This document shows positions 10,701 to 24,200 of a DNA stretch of 64,000 bases, piece after piece (positions within the stretch are counted from its first letter, which is position 1; each line of letters begins with the position of its first letter). The notes under the pieces are model-generated. The model did no database searches. It was given only the letters and a program-made list of their open reading frames with translations, and had not been told where the DNA came from. Location: positions 3,016,499-3,080,498 of the forward strand of contig NC_020173.2 in the NCBI RefSeq assembly GCF_000224145.3, given 5' to 3'. Source of the DNA: Ciona intestinalis. Its lineage: Eukaryota > Chordata > Ascidiacea > Phlebobranchia > Cionidae. The position numbers and the translations under genes are program-made.

Positions 10701-13550
10701 CCACCAACATATCTCCAACCCTTAATTGCATTGTAAGGATCGGGAAATGCAATGTCATTTCCATGTTGTGTCGAAAAGGAGGACCGACTCAAATTATTTG
10801 GGAGCAAAGATGGCGGCAATATTTGTCGCAAATCGTCCAAAGTAGATGATACAATGTTTTGCCTGGATTGCCCTGTGTGGGGAAATAATAATCATTCTCT
10901 GATAAAATTATCATCAAAAATATTAATAAACCAGAGTAATTTATTTCTACCCATAGCATAGATTGTGTAAATTAAGGTTTTTAGTTTACATTCTATATGT
11001 TCAAGGTCCCACAGAGAGGCCCAGCGAAAGACTGGGGAATTACATTCATACTGAAACATAGAGAATTCTTAGATCAGGGTACATAATTTATTCGGGTGTA
11101 AAACTGGGTGCTAAACCACTTTATGTCACAGTTGGTTAAATGCAGGGTGAACATTCTTTGTGAGTAAGTCATAGTTAAGGACTTGGAATTTAGGCCAGAT
11201 TTGGTCTATTACCCAAAAAAGGGTGACATATTACCATAGTAACGCCTATAAACAATCTTACTTGGGTTATTATGCCTTCGTCTTGTTGGTGATGATCCAC
11301 AATAATCCATTGGGTGTTCGATGTTTACTCCATTGCCTGTTTAAACACAGAGAAAACTTTGTTAAAAATCTTCACATTCTTAGTCGACAAAAACGTGCAT
11401 TTTATGACCACTTTGCTGCTACATCTGTTTCTGCTCTTTTGCCTATTCTATATGGTTGAGATCCTAGAGCAAGGTCTGCCAAAAGAGCTGAGATATAGTA
11501 ACACCTTGAGGCCTGGGTGTCAAGGTAAAAGTCCAACTCTGTTCTAAATTTTACATCGCACGGCAAGCCTCACTGTAGGACCTCACCCACATAAAACAAA
11601 TTGAATATCTTTTTCATAGCAAGGATCAAATTATTCCAAATAATGAAGAAAAGGGAATTACCCATGATTCTTAAAGCAGTAGAGTTACCATACACATCAA
11701 CTACCATCCATATTGGTTGATGGCTTCTTAAATTTATTCCAGATATAAAAGTTTCCTGTTCATTTCCATTCACAGAGAAATGTAATTCACCTGAAATAAA
11801 TAGCATTGTTATCCAATAATCTTAATAATTATTGACAGTCCACAATATGTAAATCATATGTAGATTAACATTTATCTATCCTCGCATAGCAGAAAATGGT
11901 TTAATTCGAAAAATAACTTTACAGTCCTACAGAAGTAAAACAAAATGAAAGCATAACATAGACATATATATTAAAAAAACTATAAAATTAATATGCCAGC
12001 CCAAAATATCCTGAAACTGTAAAAACTAATATATGTATAGACTATAGTAATGTGTGATCCTGTAGACAAAAATATTAACGTTATGTGGCTTATGCCTATT
12101 AAGTTGCGTTGGCAAGCTCTTATTAAGTGGCATACTAAATAGCCGAATGCACAACCTTTTCCTATAAACTACCTGTATGATTAACAAAAAATGAAATGAC
12201 GTTATTTTCTATTGCGAAATCATCAGATAATGCCTTTGCCCAAAACCCTGGTTTGTTGGTGAGATCTGGACAAAGATATCGTGGCAAGTCATTTGGATTG
12301 AGGCTGTTGGGGTCAACACATGTCACACCAAACCTGTAGGTCAAAATAACTTTAATAAATTAGGTTAAATAACTGGTTTAAAATGTCTAATTAATGCCCA
12401 CAGTTTTAAATCGTAATAGGAATAAGAATTGTTATATGATTCAAAAAGTTGACTTGGTTTAGCATCCTGTCTTGCCTAAAGACACATATGCCAACAATAG
12501 TAGCAGAACCTTAAACCCACATCCTCTAGGCTGGAGGAAGGTGCATTAACCCATGTGCCATGGCAACAAACACAAAAGTATTATTAATAATGCTCTTTAT
12601 GACCTCATAACCCCACTCCACATGGTTGAAATGGTCTCCAACCGAATGCTGATCCTTTCGTTGATTCTGATTGGTCGAGAACTGAAGGCAACTCCATAAC
12701 AAAAGCTACTTGTTCTACGAGCAATCTGGAAGTGATGTAACAATGAACAGACAATGGACAAAAAGGCGTTTTATTAAACAAAAATTGGTACAAAAAAATG
12801 AAAGTTATGTTTTTATACAATTCTTGTTGTCGCCAGTTTTTTTGTGTTGTGGGGCCACAAAATGACTTCATTAAACAACACTAAAAGAAAAGACGGAGGG
12901 AAGGAGGAAAAATAAAGTGACGGAGGAAAACAACAATTTACTTGCTTTTAATGTTATCCCACAATGCCAGACAATAAGAGACAAACAAACCTAAATTTAG
13001 GTTTAATCACATAACTTACCTTTCGGTCATGAGATAGTGTGATATTTTTTCCATGAATAGGATGGAATAAAAGTCTGTCATCTAAAAATAACGTTATTTT
13101 ATTACAAAAACTTGAACGAAAGAATGTGCTATGGGAAAATCCACATAATGATATGGTAACTACTAACCCTTAATGCATTATTGGTCTTTCTTTTTTGGTA
13201 TGTTGTTACGGTAGGGCAATAACAGTAACCAATGTCACAATACAGGAATAATAAAGAAGTTACATATTAATATAGGTAAACTTTATATAGTAACAGAAGC
13301 ATGAATCATACAAATAAATAATGAATGAGAATCGAATGAAAACTGTAACATCACAACTGTACTAAACATGACATGTCATAAAAGTTGACAATTGCGTATT
13401 TATGAAATAACATATTGCAAAAAAACATTAAAGTAAAATTTTGAAACATCACTTACCTCTAATATAAGGTGTTGAATCACATGTATAAGGGGGTGAGTTA
13501 AGTGGGGGAGGTGAGGGAGGTTGATATGTACTGGAGTTATTGTTCCCCAT
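7718..13550 (-). CDS. NEURL1: Neuralized-type E3 ubiquitin ligase (NHR-NHR-RING)
   Basis: Neuralized proteins ubiquitinate Delta/Jagged ligands at the membrane and trigger their endocytosis in Notch signalling. Ten in-phase exons: 13457-13550, 13020-13081, 12604-12725, 12173-12333, 11662-11790, 10684-10872, 10141-10319, 9094-9271, 8536-8736 and 7718-8043. They encode about 546 aa; human NEURL1 has 574. The N-terminus MGNNNSS fits an N-myristoylation signal and resembles MGNN of vertebrate NEURL1. NHR1 runs from LLFHPIHGKNITLS through FGVTCVDP, CPDL and GFWAKAL to WMVVDVYG. NHR2 runs from FSTQHGNDIAF through VLGVGITSCNP to LPLWFIIDMRGDISH. The C-terminal C3HC4 RING has the series CSLC, CGHVCLCEAC and CPICRKPIKD. 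The family also contains NEURL1B and NEURL3; two NHRs and myristoylation favour NEURL1/1B. A hAT-type MITE sits in intron 7. Confidence 0.93.
8238..8261. repeat. (AT)n microsatellite
   Basis: Twelve uninterrupted AT dinucleotides in the last intron of the neuralized gene. Confidence 0.95.
9678..10121. mobile_element. hAT-type MITE with 21-bp TIRs and an exact 8-bp target duplication
   Basis: The element spans 9686-10113 (428 bp). The terminal inverted repeat TAGGGATGCACATTACAGAA(T) is perfect at both ends. The flanks 9678-9685 and 10114-10121 are both TACATACT. An 8-bp duplication and a TAGGG end are typical of the hAT superfamily. No transposase frame is present. It contains one TGACGTCA. 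It lies in neuralized intron 7, directly next to the donor of exon 7 (10141). Confidence 0.93.
10385..10660. repeat. Tandem repeat family A (about 70-75 bp unit), about four copies
   Basis: The unit contains the imperfect palindrome 'acaccagacacacatggtgt' followed by 'attcatacacctcatgctca' and a 'ttataacatgggtgtcttct' block. The same unit occurs in several other introns of the window. Confidence 0.85.
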
Positions 13551-14075
13551 TTTAGTTTAGCATTCTCATAAAAAAGTACCTGTTTAGTTAACTTGTACTA
13601 TAATACAACTGGAAAAGAAACAAAACACGATGAAGAAACTAAAGTATCATGCAACCACAAAATAAGAATAGAGAACATAATGGAATTGCTACACAAATGC
13701 AAAATTTAATGTTGTTGTTTACTGGCGCTTGACGCAGTCGTACAAAAACGCCCGATGGGCTGTAAGGGATTTATTGGCGCCCGGTAACCTAACTAAAAAA
13801 ATGTCCAGCGACGCCAACTAAGAAGTACTAAAATAGTAAAAAATCCAGAAGCGCACTACAATTAGATTGTGCATACTTTAAATTAGTAAAACCATTACAA
13901 AACAGCCACGAAAAGACACTACAGTCAGATTTATTATTTTGGAAACATCTATCTTAACGCGGCATTTGTTTGCGATCTTTATGTATCAGGGGATTAACCT
14001 AAATATTAAAATCCACTTCACAGTTCACAAAGATTTACTTAATAAATCAATACAGTTTATACGCTTATTAAATTA
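13551..14075. other. Divergent intergenic region between the neuralized gene and MED28
   Basis: The two genes are head to head with starts 525 bp apart, so this stretch should carry both promoters. On the minus side a splice-acceptor-like TTTCTTTTCCAG ends 58 nt upstream of the neuralized ATG. The middle is richer in GC (ggcgcttgacgcagtcg, ggcgcccggtaacc) than the surroundings. No TATA box is obvious. Confidence 0.6.
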
Positions 14076-14857
14076 ATGGAAAGGTCTGGGGGTTCTGGAT
14101 CCGTTATAGATGACTTAGAATCAGCTTTTCGAAGCTGCATCTCACAATTCGTGTCCGATGAGCCATCAGTAGGAGTCACACACCAGGACGAACAAAGACC
14201 GACTGTAGAATTCGCAGTGAATGAATTTCTGAAGCTTGCAAGACAAACGGAAGCTTATTTTTTAAAGGTAAAATGATTAGGAGTATCTAACAATAATTTC
14301 TTCAGTATTATTATAAGTAAAATAATATTTACCGTTACCAAAACTGTTAACCTATAATTGCTTAACCTGCTTTAAATTTCTAGAATGCTACAATTGTACG
14401 AAATTCTTCATTATTATTGATCAATCTTACATAAAAACCCTACAGTGTTTATCTTTTGCACAACATGCATGTGTCCTAATTTTCAGTTAACGAATAGTAA
14501 AATGTTCACTAGGCATGATGTAAAATAGTCCATTTTTTTGGTAGATGAAATATTAAAAGAACTTGTTGTTTTATATACCAGATGTCCTGAAAAACACTAA
14601 GTTAGCAAATATTTTAACAGGAGCGTGCGAGCCTCGCTATGAAGCAACCTGAGCTTGTCCTCCAAGAAGATATAGAAGAGTTGGAAACAGAGCTTCAGAG
14701 AAAAGATGACGCGATTCGTAACCATGGTGAAAAGTTGCAACAATGGAAGAATGCTCTTCATCAGATTGGTCAGGGAGGTATTGATGCCGGATTCGTGAAA
14801 CCAGGATCAATTGTCCTCATGTCTCCGGGAGCAGGGAGCCAGCAGATGAAAAAGTAA
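14076..14857 (+). CDS. MED28: Mediator complex subunit MED28
   Basis: MED28 is a small head-module subunit of Mediator, the nuclear coactivator bridging transcription factors and RNA polymerase II. Two exons, 14076-14267 and 14621-14857, join in phase to 142 aa; human MED28 has 178 aa with a longer disordered N-terminus. Diagnostic stretches are VIDDLESAFRSCISQFVS (human LVDELESSFEACFASLVS), FLKLARQTEAYFL and KQPELVLQEDIEELETELQRKDD, the last being the coiled-coil half. The start is the first ATG of an uninterrupted frame. The gene is tail-to-tail with NUP107, whose stop is at 15276. The first AATAAA after the MED28 stop is at 15352, beyond the NUP107 stop, so the two transcripts may overlap. 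Confidence 0.93.
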
Positions 14858-15226
14858 ATGATCATCACTTCATCAGTGATGTAGGAGATAAAGAGACTTT
14901 TTTGGGAGTGAAAAGCAAAGCATTGGGACATGTTTTAACATCAAAGCTTAACATGCATTGGGACTTAGGATTGTTGTCATGAAATAGCAGGGGGCGGTTG
15001 AAACAAAGAAAGGTAAATTTCTATGAGAAAAGTAAATTGGGATTCTACACAATACTTAACATAAAGTTTGTTTCTGGAATCCAAAGAATGACATTCAACA
15101 AAATTTTACAAAATTTGTAAAAAAGTTCAGGAGAATTATTTGTTATTTACCCCTTATTTGAAGTCTCTGAAACCACCTAGCACAAAAGTAGAAATAACAG
15201 TTACATATTCTGTGCATGAATTTGAA

Positions 15227-15232
15227 TTTATT
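15227..15232 (-). terminator. Polyadenylation signal AATAAA for NUP107
   Basis: AATAAA on the minus strand, about 45 nt beyond the NUP107 stop (15276-15278). Good spacing for the 3' end. Confidence 0.65.
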
Positions 15233-15275
15233 ATGAACTAAATTGGCAGTGTGTTCATAAAGTGACATTGTAACT

Positions 15276-18200
15276 TCATAATGTTTTAATCAGAGCTTTT
15301 TGGATTCTTTTCATGATTTCTTTTCCTTCTTGTTTTGTAAACAACTGAAACAATAAAATTTAAATCTAACAACATAAAATTATCAAGTGTGGTATAGTTG
15401 ACAAAACTGTATACACAGAAGTTGGCATAAGCACATTAAAAAAACAGAAATCCCATTGATTAATGAGGTAAAGGCAATATACTTTGGTTGGTTCTACTAA
15501 TCCAGCAGGAAAAAGTTATTAAGGTGTAAAACTGTCGTGTTAAAGGGCCTAAACACACCCCACGTCACTTTTATTTTTTATGGTAAATTCATAAAGCGAC
15601 TGTTTTATTGATTCCAAAAATACTTTGCTTATTAAAATTGGTCCAGTATAGGCGTAGATATTCGTCCTCAAACAGTGATCTCTAGCGCTATCCTTTTTTT
15701 ACTACGAGCTTCGTGATTGTGACGTAGGAACGTACTAGTCACGTGACTGATTCATTGGTAAAAGCGAAACCTGCGTTTTTTTTGTGTTTTTTTGCGTTTT
15801 TTTGTTCTCTCGTTTTTCGCTAAAAACACTGCCTCTCGCCTTTCTCAGTGTTTCTGAATGAGAGCGGCCACGCTTCAACAATTTTGTGACGTGATTTGTC
15901 ACGTGGGTAGTACACTTCTCAATTTTTTCGCCACGCAACTTTCAAATCAGTTTTATGAATTTCACGGTGTTTGAGCTGGAATATCTTTGGTTATACAGAA
16001 CCGATTAAAACAAGTAAGGTGTTGTTGGAATTAGAAAAACACACTCTATTTATTAAAGCGATGTACATTTGTGTGTGTTTAGGCCCTTTAAAGCATGATG
16101 AGACTCCATGTTTGAAACGGTGATTGACCTGGCACCCCTAAAGTTACGCCTACGTACATAATACCCATTTAACATCTATGAAATGTTGCAAGTTTGAGTG
16201 ACATGTACAGCTAATACAACAAACTTCCCTAATGTTATGCCAATGAACATAATAACGTCTATAACATGCCATACTTTGTGAACATAATACCTCGTATAGT
16301 TTATATTCCTCTGACGCTAACACATTCGCAAGTTGCCCACATTCTTTATATCGACCCCCGGTATCAACAAGCACAGTAAGCAGGAGGTTTGATAGATAAG
16401 GAATGCAAACCCTTCTCAACAACCCCATCTGGTGGTTGCGCCATTCACCTTCCTCGCTGTCGCCATCCTGTGGTGAAAGTTAATGTTCCGTTTATGTTGC
16501 GAAAATGTGAATAAAAATAATTTATTTAATAATAATCAGTTTATCTGTTTTTCATTAAAAACTAAAAAAATAGCAAAAATTCAAAAAAATAGGTAAAACG
16601 GAAAAACAGTATATACTATATCAGGAGTCTGGAAATTTTCTGCATTTTTTATGTGTAATCTTGCCCAATGCAATACTTTAATAATATAAAAACTTTATAC
16701 TTACATCCCTCATATCCATAAGCCATCCCTGTGGAAACAACAATACGTTGTATATTTTATCGCACACAAGGTCACATAGAGATCTTAATTTATCGTCCCA
16801 TGCCGATATTTTGTCAGCAGATACTTTTTGTCTGAAATGAATAATAAAATAATAAACTATTGTATATTCTAGAATACTGCAATATATTATTTGAATCTGG
16901 CCCTGGTTTTAATCTACTATATTAGATTCTCGTTGCATAATAACAAAACACACTAGGTACCACTAAAACTGCAGGAAGTAAAATTTGAGTCCAACTAATG
17001 GTGTCCCATGAGATATTTCTTGCAGACTTATTGAACTGTAAGTTTTTATCATCACCTTTTGATATGGTTGAAATGAATAAATTTATTTTATCTCTTCAGT
17101 CATGATAACACAGAATGGGAAAATTTAGAAGAGCGAATATATGGGTAGTACTGTTAAATCAATAGTTGTTAAAACACGTAAATGAACAAAACAGAAAAGA
17201 AAGGTAAAAAAAGGTTTGAATATAAGGTGCAACAGAAACATCTTATGACCAATTAGTCAGAGTCCGCCACTAACCTGTGTTCTTCAGCTACAAGTTCGGG
17301 GATGCTAACCGAACCAAAAGTAGATGTTTGGTGGATGGTTGGTTGGTATTCTTGTGGTTTACTGGTGTGTAGATGTTTGAACCATTCCTTGAATGAAGTA
17401 TGAGCACCAAGGTATGCCTGGTGTGGGGGAAATGTGGGAGTTTCTATTAAGTAGGTATAGGTGTACATTTTTTAAACCTGTAGTAAATTGTGGGTTGACA
17501 TTAGTAAACTGCCCAAGTATGCATAGCGAATGTGAAAATGGTGGAAGCTCTTCATGGTGATACACTAAAACCTTATTGCTTTTAGTTATAGCTCTTAAAG
17601 ATAAGTTTTACATCTCTCCAACCAGTGTTATTTATCACACCCTAACCAAATCATTCTGGCCTCTAGTTTAAAACCACCAAAAATAAGTCATTCACAAACA
17701 CCTCACCTTCATACACAGATGTTCACGTATTGCATTATCAGCATCAGCTGGCAAAGGAACATCTTTATCTGCCTGGAGAAAAAACAAAAAATTTAGATAA
17801 TAGCACCCCTATTGTGTGGGACACACAAATATTAGGCACAAATTATATAAATCCTAGGACTCATGGCATGCCACGCCGCGAGACCTCATCAAAATAGAAT
17901 AGAATCACAAATTACGAAAAAGATTTGGCAACCATATTTACAAAAGCAATTTACACAACTGGTTAATAAACAGTAAAATAACAGTCATTATAACATGCTT
18001 CTACATAGTACAGGTATAAAAAACATATTTTATAAAAAGCGTGACAGTTGTTGTACTTCGCATAGTTCTACTTTCAGTTAAAAATCTGGGAGAAAGTACT
18101 ATTTTAGATTGGTAGTGTTTTAAATGTTTATAATATATTATTATTACTTGCGCATGCCATTCGTTATATAAGATGTCTATGGAATCGGATGGAATTTTCA

Positions 18201-21200
18201 CGAACACATCATGAGCTGCTTCATGTTTTCGTGATGCTGTAAATAGTTTCAGTAATTATCATGTTTAGAGCAATAAGCATGAGGTGTATAAATACAACAT
18301 GTGTATCCAGTGTATAAGTAGGCACCCATGTTATAACTTTACAGTGACCATTAGGTGTATGAATACACTATGTGCGCCTGGTATGTAAGAAGACACCTAT
18401 GTAATACCTAATAAGTCACACTGGTATATAAAAAGACACCCATGCTGTAACTCGACAGTGAGCATAAGGTGTATAAAAAAACACCTACGCAATGCATTGC
18501 AAGTCACACAAAAATACAACTCACCTAAGAATTGTCGCATTACAGCGTTACATTGCTTGAGCGCTTCACATCGCTGCGAGGGGTCAAACACCAACCACTC
18601 GATGGAATCGATCTTACGCTGGTCGTCAATGGTAACCGGAAGTTCAATCGATGAATCAGGAGCCACGGTTTGGTTGACGCCTCCGATAGATCGAATACTT
18701 TCTACGACTCGCTTTGTAATCGCAGGAATTTCGAGTCCTGGCATAGAAATATCATTTTAAAGTTGTTTACTATTTACCGGGTTTACGAAAAGCTTTCAAT
18801 AGTTGTATGTTTGGTAACCCAACAACTTCTAAGTGGCTTTTTTTAAGAAAAAATATAAGCGAAGCGCTACAACGCAGTATGCCGAAGGATCTTGGATTTA
18901 GACCAGAAATTTTCCTCATTTTCCCAAATGAAACAAGCATGTACATTTATAATTAGGCAGTACATTGCTTTAGCTCAACATACAATACAAACATTTAACC
19001 TGCTTCCAATGCCAGCTCTAAATATTCCTTCTGTAGATTGGAATCAGTAATTGCCTCAAGGAAAGCAGAATAATTGATGATTTGAAGTTCCGATGGCAGA
19101 GCTGCTGTGTATGTCGCCACCAAGTGGTTGGTACGACCATCAGCGATGAGTTTACGAACGTAAGCTTCAATCGTTTTGTCACAATGCTCTGTCTAATGTT
19201 GAAAATAAATTTTAAAAAGTAAAAAAATATTAAAACCTGATACTTGCCACCAAAATATATAAAGGTGTTCTTTTTAACAAAAATACTTTTTTTCTAGACA
19301 GAAAAAGATTAAAAACAAAGATTATTAAAGGTGGCAAATAATAGAAAAGATACCACTGGCAAAGTAAACTATATTTACAACAAAATAAAACGCAATATTT
19401 TGCAAAACAGCTTGAACAGTCCCATTTAACAAAATGTTTAGGTGACATAATTTTTTTCAAATAACGACCCTTTCTTACCTGGCAAAAAAAAGGAACTCAT
19501 CTAAAAATATAGAACAGACATAACACTACAATATTCCAATCAACATGTCAAAATTATCCAACCTGAAGATGGACACCCAATGTTCGTAGAAACAGAATAA
19601 TATGAACAAGGAATCGAAGTAATTGCATCGAGGCGTCATCCAACCACTCCAAGCATTTATCCATCATAGCTTCCATATCATTAAGTATGATACAACGCTG
19701 TATAAAGTGATACGGGTTGTCGGATTCTTCCCTCACAATCTGTAAAACAGGATTTGTTTGGATGTAATATTAGTACTTTTAAACAATAGGGATCAATTTT
19801 TGAGACTATTTTTTAAGGAACTATTGGCGCCCAGCCTGATGTGTGGGAAGTATGAAAGTTTATAATAAGTAGCTATTGGCAGTGGTGCAGGGGGTTACGG
19901 TGTTGCGACCCCCCCCCCTCCCTTTTAAACCCCCCAAAAAAATAATTAAAAAAAATATTTTTGAAAATGTTTTGATTAAATCCCCCCCTCCTTATTTTTT
20001 TCTGGCTGCGCCACTGGCTATGGGCGTCACATAGTTTGGAGTTTTGTTAAATAGTGGGGTGACATGCTTCTAAACAATAAGGATCAACCCTTGGACCTGA
20101 TTTTTGCCTGTTACATTTTTGTAGCACCAGATCCTTACTGTATTTCTTGACACAAAAATTGTCCAACTGTATGAGCTACAGATCAGGGTCAGATTCGCAG
20201 AACTTATTATATGTAAGAGACAAAAATTAAGTTCAGCAAATTACATAATACATAATATAAGAGATATTTATTTCCCCTAAATGTCATCATCAGTCGCTTA
20301 TTCAAGCTCTAGTTGAACACCCATTGTATACTTACTTATGTTAACACTTAGCAGCAAGAGATTATACATACAAATTTCAAACTAATAACAATATGTCCAA
20401 AACAAAAATATGTACGTCCCAAACTAACTTGATCATTTGAGTTTTCAATCTTGTTGAACACGAGGTCGCAATCTCCAAGATCTATATTTTGTTTCCAGTA
20501 TCCATCAGGGAGGGGGACTCGTTTCACCACACATTGCCATGGCTTCATTATGTTCGCGGTTTGCTGTATATGACGCTCGGTTGCCATGTCAACCATGGTT
20601 TTGTAGTGTGCCCACAAGTGATCGTCCCATGAACTGCTTACGGACAACATCTGGGAAGAAATAATATTTACACTTCATGCTCGCTGTCGGGCGAATATGG
20701 GGTGTGGGTGTGTTATTGTACACCAGACATACGTGGTGTACTCAAACACCTCATGCACACTGTCAAGCTATAACACGTGTGGCTTCTTACACACCAAACA
20801 CACATGGTGTATTTAGAGACCTCATGCTCACTGTCAAGTTACAACATGGGTGTCTTATTATATGCCAGACACACATCGACACATGGTGTATTCAATTTAA
20901 CTGAGTTACAGTTTCCTATTTACAAACAATTGTTTTTTCTTAAAAATAATGACTTACAGCATCCATGTTTCCACACAGCGCACCATATATGGCTCTTTCA
21001 TGAGCGTTGTTTGTTTCCTGTAAATAATATTAACTTACTTATGCAACTATATACGATGATAAATAATTAACACGACATACAAAACACTGTAGCTACCTAT
21101 GCATTGAAGACATAGATAGATAAGGTAAACATTAAGATGATTACAGTTGCTATTTTATTTTTATTCTAATCTATGTGGGTGAAGTCCCGCAATGTTGCAT

Positions 21201-24200
21201 GCCATGGGTCCTAGGACTTAGACCAGGATTGGCCCATTACGGCAACACCTTTTGTTATAGTTATTAAATAGTACTTTGATGCTATTTATGCACATCCATA
21301 AATGTGTGTTGTCCATTTATATATATATTGCTAGTTTTCCTCTCATTTCTGGGTTAATTTTTTTAAATGATAAACAAAAACTGTGTGATATGTGTTGAGT
21401 GTTTAACACCCTAATAATAATATTAATAGGCTTTGCAAACATCAAAGTTATTTCAAAGCAGAGTGCAAAGTAACTACAGTAGCTCCTGCATAATATTTGT
21501 TCATGCATTCTAAGTTAAGCACAGGTTTATTTAACAAGTGAATTATTGAAAGAATTTTAATTACATCGCTTGATAACGTCCAACATGCTAATTTCCACAA
21601 ATCTCGGTGGGGATTTCCCTCAATTGGAACCAATCCCATGTCTTCTGATGCTGAAACATAAACATCTTATATTAGGAGATATTATGGGAGAGTTTTCTTA
21701 AGTTAGGATTAAAATTTAGCTTTTTGTGATAAACACACTATGTGTGTCTGGTATATATAACTTGACGGTGAACATGAGGGGGTATGAATGCACCATGTGT
21801 GTCTGGTGTATAAGAAGACACCTATGTTATAACTTGACAGTGAGCATGAGGTGTATGAATGCACCATGTGTGTCTGGTGTATAAGAAGACACCTATGTTA
21901 TAACTTGACAGTGAGCATGAGGTGTATGAATACACCATGTGTTTCTGGTGTATAAAAACAACCCATGCTATAACTTGACAGTGAGCATGAGGTGTGTAAG
22001 GTGTGCTATATGAAAAACATCATACCAGATAACAATATCAATTTACATACTGTATATAAACATATGTGTTATTTATATTTTATCAATATATGTATACACT
22101 GAGTAATATGAATCATATAGACGTGTAGCCTTAATGTGAGTATGTAATATATTAGCTATGTTTACAGTATAAATAGTCTAAAGCTGGTTTGCAACATCAG
22201 CGTTTTATTATGAGTGGTTTAATTTCCAGGTTGCTGGAACTGTTTAACACGTAAGCCATAAATCAGGCCTTGCACGCTTAGTGAAAAACATACGGTCTAT
22301 GGTAAACATGGGCGCAGTTTTATCAGTTGATTTGCTCCTAACTACAGAATTGTTTTAGTTTAAACGTTAAATATTAACAGTATTTTATGAATAACTGTTT
22401 GCTGAGCAGCGCGCTTAGCGGTACGATTTATATTGAACATACTGAGGCATTAGCGCGACAAAAAAACTTCGTGAGAATAGAATGTTCTAACATGGGGAAA
22501 AGAAAGAGAAGTGTTCTGGAACCGTTCGCAAAAGAGCACTTCGCGCTATTCACCGCAGACGCTATAGAATTGTGACGAAATAACGGTCTCTGTTTATATG
22601 TCTAACTTTTTTATAACAACGACTTATGTGACGTCATTTTTAGTTCTATTCAATTATGACGACGGTAGTTGTGATCTATGAACGTTTTAATAATAACACG
22701 AAAGACAAAATGCAGTACAGCTTGCCGGATGTAAGGCAATTAGCAGATAAAAGCAAAACATAAATATTAGAGCGCTGGTTCAATCACGATCTAGTGGCAA
22801 CGCAAAACAAAAAATAACAGCCCGCTTAAAAAAGTTGGTCTGTTTGCTCTGAATTAAACAATTGCGAGTATACGCCGCGAGGCCTGAGTGCTTGGCTGTT
22901 ATTAACAAAGGATTAATTCGACGATAGAGATATAGGTTCGCATTTGCGCATAACCTACTTTTAAGCGAAGGCATTTCGGAAAAGAAGTCAGCCCGCAAAT
23001 TCGTCGCGTTCAGGAGAATAGAGAAAGAGAAACGAACCCGGGGTCTACGGTTGGCCGCGAAGAAGGAAAAATCAATGTAGACAGAGACGGACGAGTGGGC
23101 AAAGATATTATTATAGTTTTGCGGGAGAAGAAGTTATTTCTTTGTTAGCAACCAACTTCAAGTGCAGAGGGCGTAGTCTGTATCGACTATTCATAAACAT
23201 TTGTGGTAGATAGTGGCTCACGATTCGGCAGTCGCTGTATATCTAGGTTAATGCCGCTTTAGATGGGTATATTGTATGCTAAACTAAGTGGTGTGCAGCA
23301 TACGTGTAGTGTGGTGTACCGAGGTATGCATCATTTATTTAAGTAAGTGTACAGCTATGTGTGGTCTTTTGGTTGGGTAAACGAGAGAGTATAGAAATAG
23401 CGCGAGTCTGAATAGGCTTTTATTGGTGTCTATTGTAACATTCGTTCTACTTGTAAAACAGACTCGTTTCGACGCGCGTTTAAATGAAATAAACAAATAG
23501 CAAGCGCGCACACGCACACACATAATCGGGCAGTGCTGATTTCTCTTGGATCAACATACAATACAAATATTAGAGCGTAGAAAGGACTAGGATAAAAAGC
23601 TGACACTAATAACTAGACCGTGATGGTGTTATGTAACCTAAGCACCGACAGCACGCTTTATCGACACGAAAATGCTCGTGGACCAAACTAAACGCGTTCT
23701 CAAGTTTTGGAAACGGAACAAAAAGCAACAAGACCGGATATAATTAATTTGCTTTCCTTTCACAGCTGTCTAACCGTGCACGAATGTCTGTAGAATCGGA
23801 AAACCGAATCGGTTGCGGCCCCATGAAGATAATGGGCCACGATCTACGTATTGATGACGTCATTAACTCTGACGTCATCAACCCTGACGTCACCAACGAC
23901 GAAAGGTGTGATGTCACTGAACATAAGACCTTGCAGAACAGAATCGAAATGAGGCCGCTAAACTTGAGCCAAATGACGAGAAGAAACGGTAGAAAAAGAA
24001 ACACTCCGCAAAAAGCGGTCCTCAGTGACGTAAAAGACGAATTTCCTAATTCGGAGCTACATCCGGAGCAGCATCCGGAGCTACACCCGGACCTCTCGGA
24101 AGTGAATTCGGAGAAGAAGCAAGAAGAGAAGACGGCGAGTATCTTGGAACATTACCGATCCTTCATGCAGCGGAAGGGAGGGGATTCGGAGGTTAAAAAG

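Noticed and set aside
22387..22575. 62-aa plus frame upstream of the DUF3504 gene
   Set aside because: No recognisable domain, no splice or homology support; it may be 5' UTR.
22780..23523. Two minus-strand frames in the same region, as possible NUP107 exons
   Set aside because: The NUP107 N-terminal half is fully accounted for at 43-48 kb, and these frames resemble nothing in the protein.
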